Shown one piece after another: positions 31,088 to 40,308 of a stretch of 44,333 nucleotides of DNA. Location: positions 1 to 44,333 of the forward strand of contig NZ_BSDJ01000048.1 of NCBI RefSeq assembly GCF_027925525.1, given 5' to 3'. The notes beneath the pieces were generated by a model, which was given only the letters and a program-made list of their open reading frames with translations, was not told the origin of the DNA and did not search any database. A program made the position numbers and the translations under genes. The DNA is from Paenibacillus tyrphae. Lineage in GTDB: Bacteria > Bacillota > Bacilli > Paenibacillales > NBRC-103111. The first letter of the stretch is position 1, and the number at the start of each line of letters is the position of its first letter.

Positions 31088-31738
31088 TTATCTCCCCTTC
31101 TCCCGGTCAGCGCACAGCACCTCCAGATGCGTTTCGTAGACTCCCATCAAATCCGTGCTACCGTACAAATGCCCGGTCAAATAAGCGCCGTAAAAAATCG
31201 TATGCAGCAGTACTACCGCCGATTCCGCGGATACTCCCGGACGTAGCTCCCCGTCCTCGGCCGCTTCCTGCATCCGTTTCGTAAATTCCTGATGCAAATC
31301 CGGCTCCTGCGCCCCCAGCTCCTCTTGGCCCGGGAACAACAAGCGGACTTCCGCCGCACTTAACTCCGGCATACACGGGTGCATCTTCATTTCCGACAAA
31401 AAACCAATCAGACTCAGCATCAAGCCCGGCTTCGTCTCCGCCTCTTCGACGACCTTCCCGAGCATATGCCGGATGGCCGCCATTCCCCGCAGCGGCCGCT
31501 CCGCCAGCTCGATCCGCCGGAAGGTCAGCCATACCCGCATGAAGTAGACCAGCACGTCCTCTTTTTGCCGGAAAAACTTGAAAAACGTCACCTTCGACAC
31601 TTCCGCCTTGCGGCAGATGTCATCTACCAGCAGCTCGCGAAACGAACGTTCGCCGATCAGCTCCAAGCTCGCCTCGTACAGCGCCAGCTTGGTCCGCGCT
31701 TTTTTGAGTTCCCGCAGCGGGATCGATTGCGCGTCCAT
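31088..31738 (-). CDS. TetR-family transcriptional regulator
   Basis: The 216-aa protein has a TetR helix-turn-helix at about residues 12-58 (ALYEASLELIGERSFRELLV; ICRKAEVSKVTFFKFFRQKE) and an all-helical ligand domain. It is the first gene of a two-gene unit with the DUF4188 gene. A palindrome between its -35 and -10 boxes suggests that it represses itself and its neighbour. The ATG at 31738 lies after GAGGTGATTTCGCT. Confidence 0.88.
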   Translation of the reverse strand: MDAQSIPLRELKKARTKLALYEASLELIGERSFRELLVDDICRKAEVSKVTFFKFFRQKEDVLVYFMRVWLTFRRIELAERPLRGMAAIRHMLGKVVEEAETKPGLMLSLIGFLSEMKMHPCMPELSAAEVRLLFPGQEELGAQEPDLHQEFTKRMQEAAEDGELRPGVSAESAVVLLHTIFYGAYLTGHLYGSTDLMGVYETHLEVLCADREKGR

Positions 31739-31793
31739 AGAGCGAAATCACCTCACACAATTTACTTTTGTTCCATTGTAAACTCCAATAAAT

Positions 31794-31822
31794 AAATTAA
31801 CTCAAGTTAACTTAATAGTCAA
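31794..31822 (-). promoter_or_regulatory. TetR promoter with operator palindrome
   Basis: On the reverse strand TTGACT (31817-31822), 17 bases, TAATTT (31794-31799). TTAACT-CA-AGTTAA (31797-31810) is a perfect 6+2+6 inverted repeat lying within the spacer, where a bound repressor blocks polymerase. The rest of 31823-32014 is AT-rich, with a possible -10 TATAAT at 31889 for the protease gene but no clear -35. Confidence 0.6.
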
Positions 31823-32014
31823 CACTTATCCATCACCAAATTCAAATAAATCTATCGAATTCTATACATTTCTATTAGAAGATTTTACTATAATATATGG
31901 TATATATTTGAAATAGGTGATACAATAAATTCTTGTAAATGCTGTAAACACAAGTCGAATCGGGGGTGACGATTCACTTCAGCTCTCAAAATCATAGTGA
32001 AAAGGAGTTTTGAT

Positions 32015-35000
32015 ATGAGAAGAGCAAAGTTTTCGCGTCTCTCACTGCTGTCTACTCTATTAACCGCAGGTTTAATGATGCAAAGCGTTGCACAGGCGGC
32101 GCCTTTGACATCGGTATCGGGTACCCCGTCCGGCATCGTCGATGCGCAAATCATCCGCACTCTTTCTTTTCATCCGAATGCCAATGCCTTTATTTCCGAC
32201 AAGCTGGACACCACCTCCACGAACAAGGTGAACGTCATCGTCCAACTGAGCGGACAGCCGGTATCCGTCGGAAAATACGCTGTCGAGCTGGGCCAGCAGC
32301 AGCTTTCTGCAGAATCTTTAGAAAGCGCTGTCAATAGCGAACAATCGTCCATGATCAGCTTGGCGAAATCCGAAGGCATCGATTTGAAAGTCAACTACCA
32401 ATACAATACCGTGCTCAACGGCATGGAAATTACGCTGCCGGCCAACAAGATCCCCGAGCTGGCCGCCATCCCCGGCGTCAAGTCGATTCATGAGAACCGG
32501 ACCTATTATGCTTTGCCCGTCGAAGCTCCGCAGCCGGTCGATGCCGTGACCGGCAGCTACGATGTCGCGCCCATCAAGCAAATCGGAGCCCAGGACGCTT
32601 GGGCCAAGGGCTTGACCGGCAAAGGCTTGAAGGTCGGTGTCATCGACAGCGGCGTCGATTATTTGCACCCGGATTTGAAGGATGCCTATAAGGGCGGGTA
32701 CAACTCTTCATTCAATACGCCCGATCCTTATGAGGAACCGCCGATTCCGAAGGCTCAGGACCCGTTTGGAAAAGGCTTCGAGGGCACGTCTCACGGCACG
32801 CACGTATCCGGTACGATCGCCGGCCGGGCCAAGAATACGAACACCGATATCGTCCAAAAAGGCGTGGCCTACGAAGCGGACCTCTACGTCTATAAAGTGT
32901 TGTCCCGCGACCCCAAAACCGGCAGATCGTCCGGCTCTTCGGCCCAAGTGATCGACGGAATCGAGCGCGCGGTCAAGGACAAAATGGACGTGATCAACCT
33001 GTCGCTCGGCTCGGACGAGGAAAAGGACCCGAACTCCCCGGATTCGATCGCGATCAACAATGCCGTTCTCGGCGGCATCGTCGCCGTCGTGGCCAGCGGC
33101 AATGCGGGAGATAAAGGGCCGTACTTCTACTCGATGGGCTCGCCGGCTTCTTCGCAGCTTGCGATCTCCGTCGGCGCGGTGACCAGCCCGTCCAACCGTT
33201 ATAAGGCTTCGGTTACCAGCTCCGTGTACGAAGCCGTTTATTATCCGTTGAACGTCATGGCCTGGAAAACCGGGCAAGAGGACTTTAAAGCGATCCTCGG
33301 GACGAACTCCATCGAAGCTGTATATGCAGGGCTTGGGCAAGAAGAAGATTTCGCAAACGATAAAGCGAAAGGCAAGATCGCCTTCGTATCGCGCGGTTCG
33401 CTGGCCTTCGTAGACAAAATTAAAAATGCGAAAAAGGGCGGAGCCAAAGCCATCGTGATTTTTAACGGCAATATCACGAAGGATGCCAGTGGCAAGGACA
33501 TACCGGATCTTTCCCCCAGCATAAACGGACGGGACGGGCATATCGACTCCTTCATTGGGGACGACTTTGAATATATTCCCGCCTTCGACATGTCCGGACA
33601 GCAGGGACGCGCATTGGCCACTGCCGTATTGGCCAATCCGGCCAAGCCGTTCCGCCTGACGTTCGGCCCAAGCTATCCGCAAACGATCGATAAGGGCGAT
33701 ACGATGGCAACGTTCAGCTCTCGCGGTCCTCTGTCGGACGACAAGCTGAGCATTAAGCCGGATATTAGCGCGCCGGGTGTGAACGTGCTGTCGACTTATC
33801 CGGCCTACGGCAAAAGCATTCCCGGCGCCTCCTACGCGCAAGCGTACAAGCGGAGCAGCGGAACCAGCATGGCGACTCCGCACGTAGCGGGCGTCGCCCT
33901 GCTTCTGAAGCAGCAGCACCCGGATTGGACGCCGTTCGATATCCGCGCGGCGATGGCCAATACCGCGGACGGGATCAAAGACGCTAAGGAAACGCCATAC
34001 GATGTATATTCTCAAGGCGCAGGCCGCATCAACGTGTCTCAGGCGGTCTATACGCCGGCCGTGCTCCAGACGGTTGAGCAGATCACCATTCTTGACAAGA
34101 ACCTGAATCCGCAAGAGGTCGTCAACTATGGCAGCAGCGCCAGCTTCGGGTTGATGGCTGCCGGAAGCAATGCGAAGAAAGAGCAACTCCAGCTCAAAAA
34201 CACTTCGGACAAAGCGGTAACGTATAAAGCGTCGATCAAGCTGCATCCGAACGTCACATCCGATCCGAACAACCCGGTGAAGACACCGGACGTGAACAAC
34301 ATCGTCGCGACGCTGGAAGGTCTCGGCAGCGGCAATACGATTTCCGCCGGAGCCAAGTCGACACAGAAGTTCTCCCTTTCCGTAGCGCCCAAGGCTACAG
34401 CCGCCGACGGCGTGTATGAAGGAGAAGTGCTGCTGGAGAGCGCCGGACTGCCTTCGCTGCACCTGCCGTTCGTCGTGCATGTCGGCACAAAACGGCCGGA
34501 CAACGGCTTCGGGCTGCAAGACGTGACGCTGACCCGAACCGTCATTACGCCAAGCAAGTCGACGGACGTCTCCGTGACCCTGACGGCGAAAGACGCGAAC
34601 TATTTGGATCTGAACGTTTACGGCGTGGATGACAAGTACGTCGGCACCATGGGACAAATTCTGAAGCAAGACGCAAGCGGGAAACCGCAATTGCTTGCTC
34701 CGGGGACCTATACGTTCCAGAACGTCGACGGCACTTATATTAACGATAAAGTGGATGGCAACGGAAAGCCGATTGTTCAGCGCCTGAAGGAAGGCACGTA
34801 TAAACTCATGGTCCGCGCTCTTATCCTGGATGCGAAAGGGCAACCGAAACGTGATGCCAGCGGCGAGCTTATTCAATATGTCGCATGGAAAACGCTCCGC
34901 GTCAGCAGCACGGACGACAGCAGTACGCCGATTTACAACAGCGGCAGCGGTGGCGGCGGCTTCTATTATGGCGGATCTGTAAGCGGCAGCACGGAGACGC

Positions 35001-36223
35001 CCGGCAGCACTCCTTCTGTCGATGCAGTCGTGAATCAAGGACAAACCTCCGCTTCGCTGAAACGGACGGTAACGACAGACGGCAACACGCTGACGGCGAC
35101 CATTACGGACACAGACCTGAAAGCCGCTTTAAAAACGGAGTCCGGCACGCCGGTTGCCGTGGTCGTCTCCGTCTATGCAACGGCGTCCCAGCAAGTCATC
35201 GTCAAGCTGACGCCTGATCAAGTGAACACGTTGAAAGCGTCGGGCGAGCAAAACTCCGTTGTCGTCAGCAACGGAAATGCGTCGATTTCGCTCCCCGTTT
35301 CGGTATTGAAGCGCGTACCGGCAGCGGCAGGGCTGAACGTAACCGTCCGGTATGACGCGGAACGCGCATCGGCCTTCGCCGACGGGTTCCCGGGAGCCAA
35401 AGTGGCCGGTACACCGGTTTCCTTTGCCGTGAACACAGTGAACGGCAGCGATACGCAGCCGCTTGCCGTATCCAACCGCGATTTCCTGAAAAGCTCCTTT
35501 ACCGTGAGCGGCAATACCGACGCTAACGCACTGGGCGTCTTGTATATCGACAACGGAAAGGTTTATGCCGTTCCGGCGAGCGTCGCTCAGAACAAAGACG
35601 GCACGCTCACCGTAACCGTCAACCGCCCGGGCATCTCGACCTATGCGGCTGCAACCCGTTCTATCGCGTTTACAGACATCGGCACGTCTTGGGCGCAATC
35701 GCACATCCAGGCCTTGGCCAACAGGCTGCTGCTGAACGGAACTTCAGCTTCGGCGTTCTCGCCGAAAGAACAGGTAACCCGCGCGCAATTCTCGGCCATG
35801 CTGGTCCGCGCGCTCGGTCTGCATGCCGGCTCGAAAGCTCCGTTCCAAGACGTGAGCGCCTCCGACTGGTTTGCCGACGATATTGCCGCCGCCTATGAAG
35901 CGGGTCTGATCAACGGCGTGGAAGAAGGGCGATTCGCTCCGCATGCCAGCATCAGCCGCCAAGACTTGGCCGTGATGCTGTCCCGGGCATCGTCCCTCAT
36001 CCAGCTTACGCCGAAGAGCAATCCTTCGCGCAAGCCGTATGCGGATGCTTCCGAATTTGCCGAGTACGCCATGAACAGCATCGATGCGGTTACAAAAAGC
36101 GGTTTGATGAGCGGCGACGAGATCGACGGAACGCCGCACTTCCATCCGGCCGACCCGACGACCCGGGAAGCCGCCGCAACCGTCCTGTACAATTTGTTGC
36201 AGAACGGCAGCTTGATTAACTAA
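32015..36223 (+). CDS. S8 subtilisin-like serine protease with PA insert and C-terminal SLH domains
   Basis: The 1402-aa protein has a Sec signal (residues 1-28, ending SVAQA). An inhibitor-I9-like prodomain spans about 50-165. The subtilase domain has catalytic D211 (VIDSGVDYLHPD), H260 (SHGTHVSGT), the oxyanion asparagine in VVASGNAG, and S618 (GTSMATPHVAG). A PA domain is inserted at about 440-540 (KGKIAFVSRGS). Strand-rich domains follow, then a glycine linker (GSGGGGFYYGG) and three SLH repeats from about 1215 to the end. Relatives (Vpr-type) are exported proteases; the SLH repeats would hold it on secondary cell-wall polymer. The ATG at 32015 has AAAGGAG eight bases upstream. GTG at 31997 lies before that site and is rejected. 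Confidence 0.93.
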   Translation: MRRAKFSRLSLLSTLLTAGLMMQSVAQAAPLTSVSGTPSGIVDAQIIRTLSFHPNANAFISDKLDTTSTNKVNVIVQLSGQPVSVGKYAVELGQQQLSAESLESAVNSEQSSMISLAKSEGIDLKVNYQYNTVLNGMEITLPANKIPELAAIPGVKSIHENRTYYALPVEAPQPVDAVTGSYDVAPIKQIGAQDAWAKGLTGKGLKVGVIDSGVDYLHPDLKDAYKGGYNSSFNTPDPYEEPPIPKAQDPFGKGFEGTSHGTHVSGTIAGRAKNTNTDIVQKGVAYEADLYVYKVLSRDPKTGRSSGSSAQVIDGIERAVKDKMDVINLSLGSDEEKDPNSPDSIAINNAVLGGIVAVVASGNAGDKGPYFYSMGSPASSQLAISVGAVTSPSNRYKASVTSSVYEAVYYPLNVMAWKTGQEDFKAILGTNSIEAVYAGLGQEEDFANDKAKGKIAFVSRGSLAFVDKIKNAKKGGAKAIVIFNGNITKDASGKDIPDLSPSINGRDGHIDSFIGDDFEYIPAFDMSGQQGRALATAVLANPAKPFRLTFGPSYPQTIDKGDTMATFSSRGPLSDDKLSIKPDISAPGVNVLSTYPAYGKSIPGASYAQAYKRSSGTSMATPHVAGVALLLKQQHPDWTPFDIRAAMANTADGIKDAKETPYDVYSQGAGRINVSQAVYTPAVLQTVEQITILDKNLNPQEVVNYGSSASFGLMAAGSNAKKEQLQLKNTSDKAVTYKASIKLHPNVTSDPNNPVKTPDVNNIVATLEGLGSGNTISAGAKSTQKFSLSVAPKATAADGVYEGEVLLESAGLPSLHLPFVVHVGTKRPDNGFGLQDVTLTRTVITPSKSTDVSVTLTAKDANYLDLNVYGVDDKYVGTMGQILKQDASGKPQLLAPGTYTFQNVDGTYINDKVDGNGKPIVQRLKEGTYKLMVRALILDAKGQPKRDASGELIQYVAWKTLRVSSTDDSSTPIYNSGSGGGGFYYGGSVSGSTETPGSTPSVDAVVNQGQTSASLKRTVTTDGNTLTATITDTDLKAALKTESGTPVAVVVSVYATASQQVIVKLTPDQVNTLKASGEQNSVVVSNGNASISLPVSVLKRVPAAAGLNVTVRYDAERASAFADGFPGAKVAGTPVSFAVNTVNGSDTQPLAVSNRDFLKSSFTVSGNTDANALGVLYIDNGKVYAVPASVAQNKDGTLTVTVNRPGISTYAAATRSIAFTDIGTSWAQSHIQALANRLLLNGTSASAFSPKEQVTRAQFSAMLVRALGLHAGSKAPFQDVSASDWFADDIAAAYEAGLINGVEEGRFAPHASISRQDLAVMLSRASSLIQLTPKSNPSRKPYADASEFAEYAMNSIDAVTKSGLMSGDEIDGTPHFHPADPTTREAAATVLYNLLQNGSLIN

Positions 36224-36251
36224 GCTATTGGACCAGCCTTTCTTACACACA

Positions 36252-36287
36252 GAGCCCCATTGCCTGCTTATCCAGGCAATGGGGCTC
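36252..36287. terminator. Bidirectional terminator
   Basis: A 15-bp perfect stem (GAGCCCCATTGCCTG and its complement, loop CTTATC) lies between the convergent protease and glycosyltransferase genes. The forward tail CTGCTTTTG has some T. Confidence 0.75.
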
Positions 36288-36324
36288 CTGCTTTTGTCGG
36301 TCTGCGAGCCGTAAACCCAATTTG

Positions 36325-37491
36325 TTACCGGCGGCTTTTCTTTCGGATCGTTCGTTCCACCACCCGCTTCATGCCGGCCCCGGCACGGTTCCACGTGAAC
36401 TGCATCACGTCTCGCCTGCCTTGTTTTCCTTTCTTTCGACATACGGCGCGCTGCTGAAAAGCAGTTCTCATCTGCCTCTTCAAGCTGCCGATTTTCGGCT
36501 CGGCCCAGCGCTGCCCCTTTTGCGCAAAAAAACTGCGGAAGAGGTGCGAGATCGCATGCTTGCTTCTCATGCTGACACCCGGGTTTTGCAGCCGGTATTT
36601 GACCAGGAACGAATTTCGGCGCTTGACGAAATCCATGTGTCCGCCCCAGCCCGTTGCGATGACCGGCACGCCGCTTGCCAGCGATTCGAGAAACGGCAGT
36701 CCGACCCCTTCTCCCCTCGTTGGAAGCACGAACGCGGAACCGAGCGTATACAGCCCCTTCAGCCGATGCTCCGGCATGCGGCTGGAAATTAAAATTACCG
36801 GGGCCGTTTTCCGAAACCCGAGCCTTTTTTTATACCCGTTGATTTTATTTTTGATCCACTTCTCGGTTTGCCGGGAACCGTACCCGTTCGTCTTGATCAC
36901 CAGCGCAACCTTCTCGGAGGGTTTAAATTCTTCCCAGTAAGCCCTTAGCAAGCCTTCCGGATTTTTGCGGTGCTGGAAGCCGAAGACGGAGACGAAAACA
37001 AACCTTCCGGCCGTCCCCTTTACTGCCAGCTTCTTGTTCCGTGGCGTAAACTGCTTGGTGTTGACTCCATGCGGTACGATATAGATCGGTACCTTCACCC
37101 CGCTGCGGAGCAGGGCGGCTTTGTTATGCCGGGAGGGAACGAGGATGGCGTCGAAGCGGTTAAGATTTGGGAACCAGTTCCGGGGCACGCGCGTTGTCTC
37201 CCAGACAGTATTCAATATGATATGGTCGTATTTTTGGCGTTCCTTCCGCATTCGTATCATATAAGGGAAATAATGGTAAATCAAAATTTTGCGTTTGCCT
37301 GCGGCACGTGGCTTGCGAAGCAGACGCGCCAAGGCGCTGCCTGCTGCCGGCTTCTTCTTCCCAGACCTTCCTACCTCTACCCTGACATCCACGCCTTGTC
37401 GGCTTAAGGCAAGCGCATATTCCCGGCTGGCTCTTCCGATCCCGCCGTACCTTGTGACAGGGCCCTTCCATGTGACCTGATACGATGTCAT
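36325..37491 (-). CDS. Glycosyltransferase, GT-B fold (GT4-type)
   Basis: The 388-aa protein has an N-terminal glycine-rich GPVTRYGGIGRASREYALAL, the domain link VPSRHNKAALLRSGVKVPIY, and the C-terminal nucleotide-sugar site LPTRGEGVGLPFLESLASGV followed by PVIATGWGG (the E-x7-E motif). The C-terminus is strongly basic. It would transfer a sugar to a cell-surface glycan in the cytoplasm. The ATG at 37491 overlaps the stop of the upstream gene as ATGA; the frame open to 37626 lies inside that gene. Confidence 0.9.
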   Translation of the reverse strand: MTSYQVTWKGPVTRYGGIGRASREYALALSRQGVDVRVEVGRSGKKKPAAGSALARLLRKPRAAGKRKILIYHYFPYMIRMRKERQKYDHIILNTVWETTRVPRNWFPNLNRFDAILVPSRHNKAALLRSGVKVPIYIVPHGVNTKQFTPRNKKLAVKGTAGRFVFVSVFGFQHRKNPEGLLRAYWEEFKPSEKVALVIKTNGYGSRQTEKWIKNKINGYKKRLGFRKTAPVILISSRMPEHRLKGLYTLGSAFVLPTRGEGVGLPFLESLASGVPVIATGWGGHMDFVKRRNSFLVKYRLQNPGVSMRSKHAISHLFRSFFAQKGQRWAEPKIGSLKRQMRTAFQQRAVCRKKGKQGRRDVMQFTWNRAGAGMKRVVERTIRKKSRR

Positions 37492-38312
37492 TTCCCCAGC
37501 CCCCTCGGTTTGAGCGAGTACCCTCTGCGCTTGTGGAAGGAAAGCGACCGGAAGGAGCCGGCCAACGCTTTTATGCGCTTCGGCGAAAGGCTCTTCACGC
37601 TTTGGTTCAAGCTTTTGTTCTGGCATCGTTTGAGCACGACGCCCCTTGGATTGGCGGCATAGACGAAGTTGCCGTACAATTCGAATTCCGAGAAGCCGAA
37701 CTGCTTCGACCTGTCAATGCTGCGAAGAATGGCTTGGTACCAGCGCGTCCCGTGTCTAGCTTCCATTCTCTTTTTCATCCGGGCCAGCTTCGCTTTCTCG
37801 AACAGCATGTAATGCGCGACGAACGACGAGGGGGCGGCGCGTTTGCGGCCCATTAGCCTCTGGCTGACTCTGAAGTATTCGGGATGGCTCCAGTTGCGGC
37901 AATAAAACACGGGTTTCCCCTTTTGCCAGAATACGTGCGGGCGGATGAGCACCGTATCGGCATCCATCGTCAAAAAATACCGACTCGAACCCAGCCTGTC
38001 GCCGCTCAGCTTAAGCAGTTGCTGAAGCAGCCACCCGGAGCGTTCCCATCGTTTCGAACGGTAACGGATTTGTTTTTTGGTGAGCGGCAGCACCGTCCGC
38101 TCATGCACGAAAGTGCATTTTTTTTTGGCGCACAGCGCCTTAATTCTCGGGCTATTCGGAGAAACGATCATCATTTTGCCGATCGGATGCTTGACCTGCT
38201 TCCGGATGGCGTCGATGACGAACGGCAAGGTTTCCAGATCTTTGTCAATGGCAGGGATCAGAACATCAATTTTGATCCTGCCGCTCCGGGAACGAAGGGG
38301 GGCGAGAGACAT
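37488..38312 (-). CDS. DUF6492-type, GT-A-like glycosyltransferase
   Basis: The 274-aa protein starts with a GT-A-like strand (KIDVLIPAIDKDLETLPFVI) and has a metal-binding-type motif MDADTVL near residue 124. ELYGNFVYAANPRG lies near 235. Together these match the DUF6492 pattern. The lysine and arginine content is high. GGAG eight bases before the ATG at 38312 decides the start; the GTG at 38342 has no ribosome site. It is translationally coupled to the GT4-type gene, so both probably build the same surface glycan. Confidence 0.75.
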   Translation of the reverse strand: MSLAPLRSRSGRIKIDVLIPAIDKDLETLPFVIDAIRKQVKHPIGKMMIVSPNSPRIKALCAKKKCTFVHERTVLPLTKKQIRYRSKRWERSGWLLQQLLKLSGDRLGSSRYFLTMDADTVLIRPHVFWQKGKPVFYCRNWSHPEYFRVSQRLMGRKRAAPSSFVAHYMLFEKAKLARMKKRMEARHGTRWYQAILRSIDRSKQFGFSEFELYGNFVYAANPRGVVLKRCQNKSLNQSVKSLSPKRIKALAGSFRSLSFHKRRGYSLKPRGLGK

Positions 38313-38433
38313 CTCTTCAACTCCATTTGCAAGGTTTTGCACCAGTTTATGTCATGAAGGCAGGGTTGGTCCCGGCACCTGTCCGAGCGCCGGACAGGCG
38401 CGCAAAATTTCTGTCGAAATGGGAGAACTTACT

Positions 38434-38460
38434 TTAAACTTTTTGTCGATTCGACTCGTC
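38434..38460 (+). promoter_or_regulatory. Candidate ECF-type promoter of the deacetylase gene
   Basis: TTAAAC (38434-38439), 17 bases, CGTC (38457-38460). It resembles TGAACC-N16-CGTC before the sigma factor gene at 40263. If real, the deacetylase belongs to the same envelope-stress regulon. Confidence 0.4.
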
Positions 38461-38502
38461 AAAGTATTTGCAAAGCACGAACTTGTGAAAGAGGAATGCT
38501 AC

Positions 38503-39420
38503 ATGGCCATACGAATCCTATCCGACCGAAAACTAGTCGTACTCGGCGCATCGCTGCTCAGCGCCACGACGATTGTCATGTTCGGCATCCATGCGGCGGA
38601 GACGCGGCAGCCGCTATCTCCCGGCCAGCACGAGGCCCAAACGCCGAACAACGCGTCTGTACCGGGGGTAGTCCCCGAGCAGGCGATCCACGCAAAATAC
38701 ACGGGGGACCCGAAATCCTCTCAAGAGGCCGGTTCGCCGACCACGCCGGCCATGCAACCAGCCGACGGACGGACGCCGGAGAGTAAGCCGGGAGCCGCCG
38801 CGCAGCAAGGAAATTCTGAGCCGGTCAAAGCGACGAAGCAAGTAGCGCTGACGTTCGACGACGGCCCGGATAACAAGTATACGCCGCTGGTGCTGGATAT
38901 TTTGAAGCAGCATGAAGTGAAGGCCACCTTCTTCGTCGTAGGCAGGCAGGTAGTCAATCACCCGGATGTGCTGAAACGCATTCATGACGAAGGCCATTCC
39001 ATCGGCAATCATTCCTGGGATCATGCGAACCTGACCAAGCTGTCTGCCGACAAGATTCAGAAAGAAATCAAGAGCACGGATGAAGCGATCGAAAAAGTAA
39101 TCGGCTCCTACACCCCGATGGTCCGGGCGCCTTATGGCGCCGTCACCGCTTCGATCAAGCGCAATCTGACCTCCGCGGGACGTCAGATCGTCAATTGGAC
39201 GGTCGATACGAAGGATTGGACCGGAGCGGCTTCGGCCGACATGGTAGAGCTCGTTCGCAATCGGACGAAGAACGGCGGCATCATCCTGATGCACAGCTTC
39301 GGCGGGAAAAACGGCAAGCTGGACAATACGGTAGAGGCACTGCCGCACATGATCGAAGCGCTGAAACAGGACGGGTATGCCTTCGTTACGGTACCCGAGC
39401 TTGGGGTAAAGAAAGAGTAA
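38503..39420 (+). CDS. Polysaccharide deacetylase (NodB domain), membrane-anchored
   Basis: The 305-aa protein has an N-terminal signal anchor (residues 10-28), a low-complexity P/S/Q linker to about 105, then a NodB domain. The motifs are TFDDGPD (catalytic base and metal aspartate), SIGNHSWDHANL (metal histidines), RAPYGAV, DTKDWTGA and IILMHS. Family members remove acetyl groups from peptidoglycan or chitin-like glycans outside the cell. The ATG at 38503 has GAGG upstream. The DUF4309 lipoprotein gene follows 61 bases later, likely in one unit. Confidence 0.92.
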   Translation: MAIRILSDRKLVVLGASLLSATTIVMFGIHAAETRQPLSPGQHEAQTPNNASVPGVVPEQAIHAKYTGDPKSSQEAGSPTTPAMQPADGRTPESKPGAAAQQGNSEPVKATKQVALTFDDGPDNKYTPLVLDILKQHEVKATFFVVGRQVVNHPDVLKRIHDEGHSIGNHSWDHANLTKLSADKIQKEIKSTDEAIEKVIGSYTPMVRAPYGAVTASIKRNLTSAGRQIVNWTVDTKDWTGAASADMVELVRNRTKNGGIILMHSFGGKNGKLDNTVEALPHMIEALKQDGYAFVTVPELGVKKE

Positions 39421-39481
39421 GGCTTGCATGACCGATTCGGTCAAGCCGCAACTCATCTCTCAGCAAAGGAGTGCTTGCCGC

Positions 39482-40132
39482 ATGCATACGATCAAGAGAA
39501 TGAAGCTGCTCACCGCAGCGGCCGCCGGTTTGCTTGCGCTGACCGCCTGCCAGTCCGGCGCGCCGTCCGCAGCGTCCAAACCGCCCGAATCCGCAGCGCC
39601 ATCGCAGCAGCCGGGGACGGCGACAACGCCCGAAGCCCCGGCCAAGCCTGCGCCGTCTTCTCCCGCAGCGCCTTCGAACGCGGAGCCTGACTCCGCGTCT
39701 GTCGAAACACAGCTCAAGGATATGCTGGTCCTCGCCCGCAAAGGTCAGGTGAAAGGCAGTGAATACGCTGCACACACGGGTCTGATTGACGAAGTCGAGA
39801 AAAAATGGGGCAAGGCGGACCAGATCGATTCGGCCGGCAAAGGGTTGTACGCCACCTACAAGAAACGTGGCATCACGTTCGGCTTCAACAAAGGTGAGCT
39901 GATCTTCGATGTCCGCTCCTATGATCCGGAGCTTCACAAGCTGACGCTGCCCGTCATCGAGAAGACGCTCGGCAAACCGAAGGAGACGGCGAAGAACGGC
40001 GACGATCAGATCTACGTCTATCAAGCAAGTGAACAGTTCGAGTTGAAGTTCGTCATTCCGGCTGCCACCGGCAAGGTCGACCATATTTCCGTGTTCAGTC
40101 CGCAGGACGCGAAAAACAATATGGCCGGGTAA
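39482..40132 (+). CDS. DUF4309 lipoprotein (YjgB-like)
   Basis: The 216-aa protein has a lipobox (LLALTAC, cysteine 23), then a long A/P/S linker to about 70, and a DUF4309 domain (LIDEVEKKWGKADQIDSAGK; GITFGFNKGELIFDVRSYDP). It would be tethered to the outer face of the membrane; its function is unknown. AAAGGAG about ten bases before the ATG at 39482 decides the start. The in-frame codon at 39428 lacks a site and would bury the lipobox. Confidence 0.88.
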   Translation: MHTIKRMKLLTAAAAGLLALTACQSGAPSAASKPPESAAPSQQPGTATTPEAPAKPAPSSPAAPSNAEPDSASVETQLKDMLVLARKGQVKGSEYAAHTGLIDEVEKKWGKADQIDSAGKGLYATYKKRGITFGFNKGELIFDVRSYDPELHKLTLPVIEKTLGKPKETAKNGDDQIYVYQASEQFELKFVIPAATGKVDHISVFSPQDAKNNMAG

Positions 40133-40262
40133 CCGGCGAGCTGGAAGCGGTTGACGTTTCGTCAGCTTCATTTTGCCCCTTTCTTTCGTCGGACGATCGC
40201 AGTACACTGGGTAGAGAAGGCACGGACCTGGGCCCCTTTTGCGGGTCCGGCTCCGTTCCGAT

Positions 40263-40290
40263 TGAACCGTAATGTCGGGGAGATCGTCTA
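40263..40290 (+). promoter_or_regulatory. ECF sigma-type promoter of the sigma factor gene
   Basis: TGAACC (40263-40268), exactly 16 bases, CGTCTA (40285-40290). This is close to the SigW-type consensus TGAAAC-N16-CGTATA and suggests autoregulation. The start would be near 40297, leaving a leader of about 12 bases. Confidence 0.6.
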
Positions 40291-40308
40291 AAATTAGAGG
40301 TGGCAGCT

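Noticed and set aside
32708..35044. A 778-codon open frame on the reverse strand
   Set aside because: It lies wholly opposite the subtilase gene, whose catalytic motifs are certain. The translation is R/H/V-rich, with no domain look and no ribosome site. It is a shadow of high-GC codon use.
40213..40258. Hairpin CGGACC...GGTCCG after the DUF4309 gene
   Set aside because: The stem is only six base pairs with no T tail; too weak to call a terminator.
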